A stretch of 64,000 bases of DNA from Drosophila pseudoobscura. Taxonomy: Eukaryota > Arthropoda > Insecta > Diptera > Drosophilidae. This document shows positions 25,789 through 37,978 of the stretch, piece by piece. The position numbers and the translations under genes are program-made. Within the stretch, counting starts at the first letter, position 1. Each line of letters begins with the position of its first letter. The notes under the pieces were generated by a model that was not told the DNA's origin, ran no database searches, and saw only the letters and a program-made list of their open reading frames with translations. The DNA lies in assembly GCF_009870125.1 (NCBI RefSeq), contig NC_046679.1, positions 16,182,001-16,246,000 on the forward strand, given 5' to 3'.

Positions 25789-28658
25789 TGTGCTGTGCCG
25801 ACCTTCACTTGCCGCCTCAATTAGTTCATTAAGTTAAACGTTTGCATTTCACCTAATTTCGTCTGGTCGAGGCGTTTCTAGGTGGGTTGGAGCTGGAGTC
25901 GGGTGCCAGCCACATCCGTTGCAGTCGTGCGCCAACACGCAAAGCCAGGGCTCGTAGTTGCACAGTCATTCAGTGCAACGGATAGTCAAACTGGGGAGCA
26001 GGATTCAGAGCAGTAGCAAGAGTCGAATGCAGAGGCGAAACACAACGAAACGGAATTTATTTCTCAATTCCCACTTCAATTTTGTAAATTGAATGAAAAA
26101 GCGCTTAAAAATATACAAAAGCAGACCCTGCCCCAGTCCCAGTCCCATTCCCAGTCCCAGCCACGGCTCAGACGCGACCCGACTCAGACCAAGCATAACC
26201 CAAATAGTGGAACAAAAGCACAAGGTAGCAGGACGGGGCAAGGCCAGCCGGCAAAAAAGGCAAACGAACGACGAGCAAAGCGAAAGGAAATCTTACAAAT
26301 AAAACGGAAGTTAATTTACTACGTAAACCGAAAAGCATGGCGCAGCCACATCCGGGAGGAGAGGAGGATGTGGCATGCGGCATGGCAATACTGAAATGCT
26401 ACACTGTAAGGAATCCCTCCAGAAGCGCCGCAGTTCCAGCTGCGAGGCGGCAGCGTCGCTTGTGGCTGCCCATTTAATTGGCCGACTTTTTGCAGCACTG
26501 CACTGCACTGCACGGCCACCGAAGCGACCGAAGCGACAGTGTGCCGCTTAAGGTGGCCAAATATTTGCTCATGCAACAGACGCGAGGCAAAGACGAAGGG
26601 CCTGCCTGGACAGGTGCAGCTCGCACTTAAAACCGCTTATTACGTTAACAATTGCAAATATCGGCGCGGATTGCGCTCGGCAACGGCAACGGCAACGAGT
26701 AGTGGAAGGAGTGGGAGCCGCAGCAGCAGCAGCAGCGCCAGGGGCAGAGGCAGACAGGATTACTTTGCATAATTTTAGGGGCATACAAATAACAGCCATG
26801 GGATTCACATTCAATCCCACATCCACACCAACACCCCCACACACATAGACAGAGTCTCTGGCATGCCAATGAAAGCATTTCGCTTCCTAGCGAAAACGGA
26901 AGGAAATTTCACTAGCTGACTGCAGCAGCCACATCCACAGCCGCAGCCGCAGCCGCCTATGGATTCCTGGAGTGTGTGCGGGTGTGCGGGTGTTTGGGGC
27001 GTGTGGCACGGGGCCTTGCAAAGCCACATTAGAGAGAAATGTAGGTGGTAGAGGCAGGGCAACAAAAGTATTTGTTATGCGGTAAAAATGCATAAAAATC
27101 CTGAGACCGGCATTTATTTAAATTTATGCCGTTATAACGTAATTTTGCATTACCCCAAAATGATGGCAAACCCCAGACCCCAGACCCAAGTCAGCGCTTC
27201 GCAGGCATTTTATTGTTGCACTTACCGTGGAATGGGGCATGTGGGTGTGTGCCACAGTTTGTTCTGGCATTTTTATACAAATTTTTACACATTTTGTAGC
27301 CGTCGTTGTGCTGCGCTGCGCCGTGCAGTCGTCGACAAAGCCCAAAGCCAGAAAGTTTCGCTTCCGCCTTTTATTTTGGATAAATAAGTATCTGGCAATT
27401 GTTATTTGAATAAACTATACTTTCGAATCTTTTATCCTTTATCCTCTATACATACACATATTTAAATATTCATTTGCTGTTATTTTTTTATCATTTCAAT
27501 TGTTTATCTGTGCCGACGTTGTTTTTTTCGGTTCGGATTGCTATTGCAGCTCTGGCTTTGGAATAATACAAAAGTTATTCATTTGTTATGCATATGAAGT
27601 AGCCCCGAAAATGTGTTGCGGTTTATTGCTGTAGCTTTTGTGGCTCTTGCCACTGCCGCTGTGGCGCGTTGGCGACAACAAAAGAATAGTTTTGATAGTT
27701 AGAAATGGCATTGGTGTGGTGAAGCCAGCCAGAATGCTAGGCAAAATTAGTGGTTTCCGTTGCGGGAACCCTCCCAATGCAATGCCAAATTAATGTGTAT
27801 ATGTATTATTTGAGCTTTAAAATGAGTCCTCCCAAAGCTCTTAAATCCTTCCAGACTCAATGGGCTATGCCTTTCATCGATCAACATCGTTTACTTGTAC
27901 GAGTACCAATGCAAATGTGGTAGAGCAAAGGCCAGCATCCATTTGTCACTTCCAATTAGCCCAAGTCCAAGTCAAAGTAAGGTGAACACTACGCTGGCTT
28001 CTAATCTTTCGACATCTGTGTAGTTCGTACACCAGATGGGGGCTGGAGTCGGAGAATGTATTGGATTGAGGGGCAGTGCCCAGACTCATTCAATCAATTG
28101 AAACACTGACACTGCTTTCTGTGTTTTGAATACAAATAAGGCAAAGTGATGGCCACCCCGCCACATGCAGCTGCCACGCCTCCGCCTCCAACAAAGCAGT
28201 CGGTGCTAGCCATTGCGACTGCCAGTGCCACTGCCACTGCCACTGCCAATGACTTGGATGTTTGCAGCCGATGAAAATGGGAGTTAATTTAAATCCAAAG
28301 TAATTAATTAGACACTTGGTTGGCAAATCAAGTAATCCAATCTATACGCCAGACAGTTGTCGCTCTCCCAGTCCCAGTCCCAGTCCCATTCCCAGTTTCA
28401 GTTGCTGTCTCCGTTTATGTTTCTCCTTCTGTTTCTGTTTCTGCTTCTGTCCCTAGCCAAGGCTAATCAAACGCACAATGGAAACCCTCTTGGGCAGAGG
28501 CAGGGCGGACCAGCAAAGTGACCAATATCCATATATCAATGGCATAGCTCATGCTGCCGTGTGTGCTTATCCACTCAATGCCCAGACAATGGCAATTTCA
28601 ATGATTTTGTTTAGCCCAGTGATTCGGAGAATTGAGTTCGGCTGATGCCATACATACA

Positions 28659-28684
28659 TACGAGTATGTACTCGTACTAGTACG
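28659..28684. repeat. Overlapping perfect palindromes built on TACGAGTA
   Basis: ACGAGTA at 28660-28666 is inverted as TACTCGT at 28669-28675 with a 2-base spacer. It overlaps the perfect 12-base palindrome CGTACTAGTACG at 28673-28684. A (CA)n run follows at about 28735-28755. Confidence 0.75.
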
Positions 28685-30838
28685 TACACATATTAACCAT
28701 ATGCTACGTGCCACAAGCAAATTAAGGATACACACGCACACACACACACACACACTATTCGAGCCGAATGCCTCTCAATAAATTTATGCCAATTTGCGAT
28801 GGTTAATGAAACGCTTTGTGCCGTGTCGATTGCATTGCGGTGCCTCACCTTTCCTTGAACTAACCAACTAATCCCGCAACAATAGTGACCGAATCCCTCC
28901 AGCTAGTTTCTGCTGCACTTTAATCTTCCCCCGTTCGTTTGTCAATTTCACTTTTCCCGTTTTCTTTGACATTCGAGTTACATTTTTGCCAAGTTTCATC
29001 AATTCGTGTGCAGAACCGGCTGAGGTCCCTAAGGGCTTGGCTCTATCGCCGTCCCAGCACTCGTCCAGCAGCTACTGGTTCTGTTCATTTCAATTTTGTA
29101 ATTGAGATTAGCTCTTTGGGAATAATGGAGATCAGATCATTTAATTAACTTTGTTTTCGAGCACGTCGAGTCCTCCTCGCTGGTGCTGCCACAGTTTCCG
29201 CTTCCGATGTCAAGTGCCTGCCGTCTGCCCCCTGCCCTGTCTGTGCGGGCGTTTTATGTATCCTCCTGTACGACTATCTGTATCTGTGCTTTGGTATGCG
29301 TCAGTAATACTTACTGATTGAACTAACCAATTCTCAAACGCAATAATTTTACGATTGCCAGCCAACGTTAGTTGGACTGCCGAGTGCCGTCAGTTGTCTG
29401 TTAATTTGCTGACCAACAATGCCATTTGTTAATTTCTGCTTGGAATCTTCTGCTCAATTTGGCCACCAGAAAGGAGGATGCATTGAACATCGGCCCACTA
29501 ACTGGGTGCATGTGTCTCGATTTCATTTCCGAAATTGAATTTCCAAAAGTGTTGCATCCGTACTCCCCAATCTCCTATCTCTCTGCTTTCAGTTCTCCAT
29601 TCTCCATTCTCCATTCCCCATTCCCACTTCCAATTATAATTATGCCAGTCTCAGTTGGACTGGATCTCTCGAGTTGCTTTCTGGTTGCTGCTCGATGCGT
29701 TTTTGGGTCTATGCATTTCATTTACACTGGCTAGGGAAATGCTCGGTTTCAGCTTTCCTCTGCCTCTGCTTTTGCCGCTGCCTCTTAGACTCAGTCTCAG
29801 TCCCATTCTGACTCTGACTCTGACTCTGGGTATATCTTCGTCATCGTCTGATGCTTCTGTTGCTGTTGCTGCTTTTATTTTCACTTTTCTTTCTCGCATG
29901 GCTTAGAATGAGCCAAATTGCATTCAGCTGTTTGTTTTTATGCGCTGTCACGAGAATTCCAAACTACTTTTGAATAATTTCATTTATTTATGTTCCCCAT
30001 TGCTCGTCGCTAAAGTTTCGCTGCAGTTGATGCTGTCCTGTCTGTAGTTCTCCCTCGTCTTTTTTCAGTCAGTCTGTTAGTCGCTTATTTATTTAGTTTT
30101 TCTTTCTTCTCTCTAAACTGCTAAAAAGGCGCAAAACTTGTCGCTCTGTGTCAAAAGTTCTGCATTGGACTGAAAGAGGTCTCGGCTCGTCTCACTTCTT
30201 TGCCTTACTTCTTGCCAATGGTGCCATCATTGCGTACTCCAAACGTAGATAACGCATCCTAACTCTTATTTTAATTAAATTTTAATTAAAACGGTGCTTA
30301 ATAAGTCTCGCAAACGTAAGTGACACCGATCTATATTGTAGCTCTTCACCAGCAAAAAGGTGATCCATTTCAATATACATATCTGTGAATGCAAAAGTTT
30401 CATTGGAATCTTTGGTGCCCATCTGCTGAATGCTTTTGGCAGCTGATGCTCGAACAGCCCCTAGAGTTTCACAGTCAAGTGAGTTTGGCAGCTTTCCTGT
30501 AATGCAATTAAGCATACGCCGCGTGCACCCCACTGGAAGGGCAGGGCAAGACAGGGGCGTGTTCCCGTAAATGGCATGTGCAGCTAATTATACCTAAAAC
30601 GCCATTTTGTTGTCAAAACCTGACTGGCCTGGCGTGCATTGTACATCCGTAGCCTGTGCCAGATATTTGACAGCTAGCCAATTGGTTGCTTCTAAATGTC
30701 ATGGCTCATTAAATATCACTGAGCTAACAGTTTATTAATACTCAATTAACACTCTTGCTGGCAGTACTATATTGGGTACATGAAGGCTTAAAAAGGGCTC
30801 AAAACAGCCACCTATAAAATATAGCTTTCCTTTCTGGC

Positions 30839-30843
30839 AATAT

Positions 30844-30889
<46 letters not shown>

Positions 30890-30897
30890 CAATATAT
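30839..30897. repeat. (TA)19 microsatellite flanked by an 11-bp inverted repeat
   Basis: Nineteen uninterrupted TA dinucleotides at 30848-30885. The left flank ATATATTGTAT and right flank ATACAATATAT are inverted copies, so the whole tract could extrude as a cruciform. It should be highly length-polymorphic. Confidence 0.85.
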
Positions 30898-31753
30898 ATC
30901 CATGTGATTTCAACCATTTAAAACACACCAGTGTGTTTTTTGTAGCTCTAAAATTTCGGTAATTTTCTTGCCCAGCATTGGGCGGATTTCGAAAGTGTGA
31001 CCCCACAAAAGCTGCCTGCTTTTAGGCTGCTCTTTTGTGGAGCCACCAGGGATGCAATGCGAACAAACTTGTCACTAAAGCCGAGGCTGGAACTTTTTGA
31101 ATGCATTCTTGGCGTTAACTTCTTGGTGCGAAAAGTTGGCGCAAAATACTTGGCTCAAATATTGTTTTCGCACGCTTTTGTTGCGCTAAGCAGGCACCCC
31201 ATAAGAAGACATAGTTCTCGTGTACCCCTACCCTCCAGCCAGGACCCTAGCAGGCAACGTAAATTGTATCATTGTGTACTGTCTTTTTAAGAGTTTTTAT
31301 TTTGTTATATTCTATTTTTGTTTTTTGTTTGGATGCGTTCTTTTATTTCGGTTCGCTCCTCATTCTGTTTGGTTGGTTTTGGGTTTGGCTGGGCTTCTAT
31401 TTTATTTGGGTTTCTTTCTGCACATTTTTGCCATGTATTGGCATTTTCAGCGCTTATTTGTATCGTTTTCGTTCACTTTGTTGTTACTTTTGTTATGGCT
31501 GTTGCTGTTGCTGCTGCCGTGCTCCTTCTATTGTTGCTCCTGCTCCTGCTCCTGGTGTTGGTTATTGTTGTTGTTGTTGCGGTTGCTGTTTTCAATTTTG
31601 TTGCAAGCGCAAGGCATTTTTGTTGTTTTCCTCCCGTCTCAGATTGTTGCTGCTGCAGTTTTTTGGCAATTTCCTTAAAACGCAAAAGTTGAAAAGTTGC
31701 CTGATGTACGCATAGATGTATGTAGACACATACATACTCGTACTTCTATAAGC

Positions 31754-31759
31754 TTTATT
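31754..31759 (-). terminator. Poly(A) signal AATAAA, candidate for Vha14-2
   Basis: TTTATT on the plus strand, so AATAAA on the minus strand, about 155 nt after the predicted Vha14-2 stop codon. It is the nearest canonical signal I see; actual use is inferred. Confidence 0.45.
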
Positions 31760-31914
31760 TTCTTATTTCTCCGTATGCCCTTATTGGCGTTTGTGAGCGT
31801 GCTTTGTTCGGTACTTCTCAGTTTGGCAGTGGCATTTTGTAGATACTTTTGAAAACTATGCAAATCATTCATTAAACTCTCCCACAGCCACAGTTGATTG
31901 CCAAAGTAGAGCCG

Positions 31915-32463
31915 TTAGTGGCGCCTCTTGGGCGGATTGATAATACCCTAGGGCGGTAGGCACTAAATAGAGGAAGAAGATGGACGTTTAGGCAGACTCA
32001 ACTTACATAGGCCCTCTTCATAACCGAGTCCTTGCTGGCATCGTACGGATGCTGTTTCGATGGAATCTCCACCACAGTCGGCACCGGCACCACATGGGCA
32101 TCGACTGTGGGGCGTATCATGTCCGCATACACCTGATTGATCAAAATAATACCTATATCGGGGCGCTCTAGGAATTTCTTAAAGCTGGCATTAATCTGGG
32201 CAGCAGTGGTATCTGGTTGAGGATAGGGATAGATTTGTTTGTGTTTGATAGACTAGCTATCATTGCTGGGATTTACCCTTCTCCACAACGAAAAAATTCC
32301 GTTCACGATCCTCACTGACTTCTCCAATGCCACCAAGCAGAAAGCCCACACAAGTGTCCTGCGGAAAATATGGTTAGTTGAATTTTTTCGAAAATGGTAT
32401 TACTCTTACCTCATCGCCAATAACGCCAATTAGCTTACCAAATGTTTCCGTATTTATCGACAT
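31915..32463 (-). CDS. Vha14-2: V-type proton ATPase subunit F 2 (Vha14-2)
   Basis: Four coding exons on the minus strand: 32410-32463, 32277-32358, 32007-32212 and 31915-31947. Introns of 51, 64 and 59 nt have GT/AG ends, and the joined protein is 124 residues, the normal length of eukaryotic V-ATPase subunit F. Subunit F sits in the V1 central rotor stalk next to subunit D and couples ATP hydrolysis to proton pumping. Diagnostic motifs, in order, are [20 protein letters not shown] across the first splice, [33 protein letters not shown] and [16 protein letters not shown]. The last exon is only 33 nt and encodes [10 protein letters not shown]; it aligns with the family ending ARGMFNP but diverges after it. 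A fallback model simply reads into TGA within intron 3, ending at V-S. The divergent tail, together with my memory that the fly paralogue is testis-biased, favours Vha14-2 over Vha14-1. Confidence 0.9.
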
Positions 32464-35400
32464 ATTCAGGCTCAATTCTAGCACGGAAATAAATTGTTAC
32501 AACGACACTGAAAGATGGGATTTAATGATGGGATTGCCAACGCTTACTATATGGAAACTAAAACTCAGTCGATTTTTCCATACTATCCGTATTTAAAGCA
32601 GACTTTTCCCGGCCAACCGTTCTGGCGCATATATGTATGAATAAAACATATCTGATGACGAAATAATTGTTTGAGTGAAAAGAATTTAGAGAATTGAGAT
32701 CTGCGAACGAGTGGCATGCAGAAACTGGCCAGCACGCAGAAAGCAGCGGAACACTTTGGGGCAATGCGAACTGCACTTGACAGCTACGCCGGATTTGATG
32801 GCAGAACACTGGCTGCACTTCGCTGGTGCTGGCGCTGCCCCTGCCACATTCTGTTGCCCCTGCTGCTGCTGTTTGTTGTTTTGTCAAGCGTAAAACAAGT
32901 TTTATAATTGTTTGAAATGTTTGCTTTGTTGCTCTTGCCTCTGCCGCTACCGCTGTCCACTGCAATGCAATTTTATAACGAATTTTTGTCAGTTGCTGCT
33001 CAAAACTTAATCGAAAACAATGGCAACAGCATCAACAAAATTGAGTGTCCAAACAGTTCCCCACCTCATAAACCTCCCCAATACACCACCCACTTCTTGT
33101 GTAGTTTATGTAATGCGCAGCGCCTGAAAGTTTATGCTGCGACAGCTCCTAATTGGATTAGATAACTGCCCAAAAGGGCTTAGCCCACACCTACAGTCTT
33201 GACGTATTCCACGCATTGACCACCTTTGCTCCTATTGTCTTTTGTCTGTTTCCACTCTTTCGAAGTGAATCGCTCCATATCCTAGGGCCGAAGCCAGGGC
33301 TCAAGCCGGTTTTGTGCACCACAATTGCTTTCCATTTCTCCATTTTAGCTGTTTTGCTGCTAACTCATTTGCGTTACGTAGTTGCATGGCAACAGAGTGG
33401 CAAAGTGGCGGAGGGCCGGAAAGTAGTCCCTAAATGTTGCTAATTGTTGTACAAACTTTCGACACAACCGGTGCCAGGCTGGCTGCTGCCACTTGAACCC
33501 AACCATTCTGCAGTTAAAATTTTTTCAAATCAGCTCTAATTGTTTACAGCTTACATATCAATAACCAATTTGAAGCCGTAGCTGTTGCTTTTGCCGCTGC
33601 TTTGGCTGTCGTGTGGCATAACTAATTATGATTAATGCTTCAAAGCCAGCCCCTGACATTTGCCATTAATTGACAGTTGGAGCAGCAGGAGCAGCAGCAG
33701 CACATAGAGACCGACACAGATACAAACACATCTATGAAGTTGCACTCCCCGAGGTGCATTGAACTTTGTGTCTGAGGGGAAAAACTGTCATTGCAACAAC
33801 GCCAGGGCACACACGTAAATTGCAACCACACAGAGCCCATCCCAACTCAATCCAAATCCGATACCAAGCCCAGAGCTATCCAAGCCATCGATGTTTTGGC
33901 CCGCTGACCTTTTTCCACACATTGCTATGGCTAATGCCGATGCCGGAGCCAGCCAGAGTTGGTATGCCAGCCTCAAAGCGACGACCACAACCGGCATTTC
34001 ATGCTACCGGTTTTAGTTTATTGACTACACTACTGGGCAACATCAGCGACAGAAACATCAGCAACAGCAACAGCAACAGCAACGGGAAACGGGGAACGGG
34101 AACGCCAACAAAGTTTCGATTGACTTTTGCTGGCTGAGGCTTCTTAAATATGGCCATGGTGACATTTAATATGCTGTTGGCAGAAAATTTTCACTTATGC
34201 CCGGCACGTTCTGCCCATTTTCCCGCTTTGGGTCACAGGCCCTCCAAATAGTTGAACATTTTAATTTGGATTTTAAGCGTGGAGTTCTTTGCTCCCTTGG
34301 AGTTTCTTGGGGTTCTAAGTTTCTCTTTTTGCCCAGATTGTGTGACATGCATGTGTTTATGTGCGTTTTCACAGAATTAGGTTGGATTTGAAAATAGGGT
34401 TTTTTCTCCGAATATTCTCGGAAATTCGGAATGTAATTGACTGAAAATCGGATGAATCATAGCCCCCAGTCCCTGAGGCCTATCAATGCTGTGTGGATGT
34501 CGGCAACATTCTACCAAATCAGGTTACTCGTTCATGCATTCATAAGTCATTCGCTCACCAGCTGTCAGTCGCTTCAGCTGGCTGTCCCTTCATTCAGATT
34601 TTGTGTTTGTCAGCCCAGTTATTCTGTTTTTCGAATATCAGATATCTCATATTCTTTCCCTCCTCACGATTTACTCTTTGGTTGGCCCTTCTTGGGTTGG
34701 TTGGCTTTGTTCGGCATACGCCTTTCGCCCTTCCATTTTGCCTGGCTGCTGCTCTGCTGAACTTTTGAAGGCATTTCAAAAGCCTGGTTAAGTGCAAGCA
34801 CGCCTGTTATTTATACAGTGCTTAAAATACCATAACATTTGCGGGATTATATAATCGAAACTGCTATCGCCGCCATCCATAGACCTGTCGCTGCTCCGTA
34901 TGCACATCACGCAAATCAAGGCATGAGCAAAAAAAAAAAACACAAATTCGCAATACGCTTTCTTCTTCTACATATTGGAGTGAAATGTAATGAACCTTTC
35001 AGTGCTCTGCTTGCTGCTTGTGATGTTTTGTGCTGCCACAGCTACTGCCATTGCTGCTGCTGTGGTTGATTATTCAACAATTTTTATTGAAAGGTAAACA
35101 GGCGTACAACAACAACAGCTACAACATCAGCAACAGCGGCAACAAGAGCAAAAATCACAAGGAAAGCAATGTGCAAAATGTCAAATGCAGGCAGCAAACA
35201 GAGAGGAGTACGTCCGTATATGCGACACGGGTAGTACGACTACATGACATCGACATTAACGTCACGGCGACAACATCCACCGATATCTCACTGCCATTCA
35301 CTTGCCAGCGGAGCATATACTCGTACTCGTTTGTACATATGCACTCTCTTTTTTGGTGGCTCACAATCAATCGAATTGTAAAACAAAATTAGCATAATGA

Positions 35401-36106
35401 CAATATAATAAACAAAGGCAAAGGCAGCGTCAGCCACAAATGATCGGAAGGCAGCAGCAGCAGTAGCAGGCCATTCAGCCCATGCAACATTCGACAGGAT
35501 GGTAGGAACGGCAGGAAGAGCAGGAAGAGCTGACGGCCGCAGGGGATACAAATTCAATGCCTAATTGGGAAAAGTTCTGGCCATGGGCGGTGCTGTGCTG
35601 ACCATTGCAGACCGCATATCAGAGTGCATATTCGCTGTATATGTGAGTGGTTGGGTGTGCGGGTGTTAACTGTTAATGTGCAGTTGGTTATTATGCAGGG
35701 CCCTAAGCCAAAAATCGTGCCAATGCATTGAACGCCACTTTTGTGGGTTGATAACCTCTGGTCTGCGCCCGACCAATCTCCTCTCTCCTCTCTTTCGCCC
35801 CCCTCGCGCATTTGTCGATTCAATTGACGAACTGGGTCAGCATGTGGCGGCGACTGAGTTGTCGGCATTTTGGTCTTATTGGCAAGCGAGCGGGCGATGG
35901 TAGCGAAACCGTTAATAGAAATGCACTAAAATCAAATACGTTTTGGCGTTTGTTCCAATTCTGAGAGCATGCCGCACATTAGTCTTAAGTAATGGCTGAC
36001 TGCAAATCACGCCACGAATCACAATTTATCAAAAAAACGTCACGTAATTACCAAGCAGTCAACGCCAACTACAAGATACATTGACAGTCGGATGATACCG
36101 ACAGGG

Positions 36107-36168
36107 TCCCAGTCACAGCCAGAGCCACAGCCAGACCCAGACCCAGAGCCAGAGCCAGCGCCAGAGCC
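36107..36168 (+). repeat. Short tandem hexamer tract (CAGAGC/CAGACC)n
   Basis: About ten degenerate hexamers of the form CAGRSC (CCACAG, CCAGAC, CCAGAG and relatives). Together with similar tracts at 28367, 26131 and 38412 it represents a recurrent simple-sequence class in this locus. Confidence 0.75.
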
Positions 36169-37933
36169 ATGTATCTCCACTTGCGACTTCTTTCCAAATT
36201 CCCAGCAGCTGTCTGTGTGCTGACTCCGCCAGCAGATGCGTTTGATTTGTGTGTTCTCTCCTGTTTCCATCGCCATCGTCTTCCACAGATTTCGCTGTCG
36301 CTCGTCGTCAATGCCGTCGTCGTAGTCGCTCTTTGTACTGTATCTTATTTTATATTCCAATCACAAAAGGCGTTGTCGAAGCGGCGACAAAAGCAACGCC
36401 AAAAGCTGTTGCCAGTCCTCTGAGTAAACAGTTTTTGACATACGCGTAGGAGCAGAGCCCAAGAGGCTAAGGAACTGATCGCCATCCGCCGACACGTCAC
36501 TCTCTGGTACTGGTACGGGTACTGGCGCGGGGGTCGGGTCGGGTCGGGAAGATGATGGTTCCACTTTGTGGTGCTGCTCCTCCATCTGCTAATGGGAGTG
36601 CTGGCATTAGAAATTGCCGCCGAGTCTATACCTATACCTCGTATATGTATAAACCCCTGCCATATACATAGATTGGCATCAGCAGGCGTGTGTAAAAAAC
36701 TTAATGAATCGTTGTACTTAAGTCTCTTTTCTATGAATAGTTTCCCGGCCTGTGAATGAAGAAGATAATGACTGATTGTTGCCAGATGAAAGCCAATTAT
36801 GTGATTGTTAATCTGGGAATTTTTACCACAGCAACAGGGTCTGAGGCACTTGCGATTCTTTCGTCTAATGGTGTGTTTTTTGTTAATTTGCAACATCTTG
36901 TATTTTCACTGACTTTCGATAGCATGACATGGCAAATATCGGTGATTCGATTTTAACAGCCCTGCCATATTCGTATATCTATTTCGGTTGCTTGCACTAG
37001 ACCTTTTCCCGAAATCCACCTAATTGGCCATTTAAATTAATATAAAATTCAAATTACGAATGTACACAAATAGCAGCACACTGTATGCAAAATACAATAA
37101 GTACACCACATGTTGGACCGTACAAAACCCAATCCGACAGCGCACCACACGAACCGTAAAGAAATGCTCGAAGAAATAAAATTAAAAAGGTAGAGGAGTA
37201 TATAGAGGCTTACATACATCAGATCAACGCTTGTAATACGCATCAAAATGAAATAAAATCGCATTTTTTCTGATTGATTGAGGCATGAGTAATGAAAAAT
37301 TGAGCGTGCAACAGACGCAGACAGGCGGCCAGTCGAAAGGTGCTGCGCTGCCATAGTGGGAGAAAAAAGGGGGTACTGGGATTGGGATGGTGATGGGGGG
37401 CTTGGCTAGCGATATGTGTGTTTCATGTCTGTATGACTCTGATTTTATGCGCTACATTACCTTTTGATTTCAATTCATAACAAATCAGGCAGCAATTTAC
37501 CTAAAGAAAGCAAAATAATAAATGGAAAAATGGAAATGAATGTGAAAAGCGTAAAAAATATTTAATAAAATTGAATTAGTCCGTCCCCATTCCCGTCCCG
37601 ATCCAGTCAGTCGCATATCGCACAAATCATTCGGCAACGTCAGCTGGAAATATCCGAGGAAATTACCCCAAGCCAAACCGTGATGACGATGACTGACAAA
37701 GCTGGGCCAGATCCGAATAAAGGCGGCATCTCAGACTAAACAAAAGTTACGGGCCATATTAAAATGTCATCGTGTCATTGCTTCAGAGCCATGGCAGCCT
37801 GGACAGGCCAAGGGACTAGGCCAAAAGACCAGGGACCAGGGACGAGGTGCAGTTGGGACAGCAACTAACGACGACATGATGAAGCGTAAACAAGCATGTC
37901 CAACTTGCAGACAGGCGGCGGACGAGCTGGGTG

Positions 37934-37978
37934 AGGGAGGTGGGGGGAGGTTAGGAGGCTGTTGGGAGGGTGTTAGGG
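37934..37978 (+). other. G-rich tract with quadruplex potential
   Basis: Several runs of three or more G (GGG, GGGGGG, GGG, GGG, GGG) within 45 bases, each separated by seven or fewer to nine bases. Purine-rich, no coding sense. A weaker candidate than the 10422 tract because the loops are longer. Confidence 0.35.

Larger units (their letters stand above)
6645..31914. other. About 25 kb gene-poor spacer
   Basis: I find no reading frame with coding composition, recognisable domain or supported splice sites on either strand. Open frames up to about 180 codons occur (for example near 12130-12675 and 20472-21014, minus strand) but consist of shifted simple-sequence translation. The spacer contains CA/TG dinucleotide runs, CAG-type triplets, hexamer tracts, a potential G-quadruplex at 10422-10448, an AT-rich island around 16200-16800 and a (TA)19 run at 30848. 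Its size and position between a GRXCR-like gene and Vha14-2 suggest cis-regulatory or non-coding transcript content that I cannot resolve from sequence alone. Confidence 0.55.

Noticed and set aside
30282..30533. 83-codon open frame on the minus strand with mixed, protein-like composition
   Set aside because: I could not recognise any family and found no initiator or splice context; it remains only a curiosity.
31220..31715. Three overlapping open frames on the plus strand rich in Phe/Cys/Leu/Val
   Set aside because: All three frames of the same T/G-rich (TTGCTG/TTGTTG) sequence are open, a hallmark of simple sequence rather than coding.
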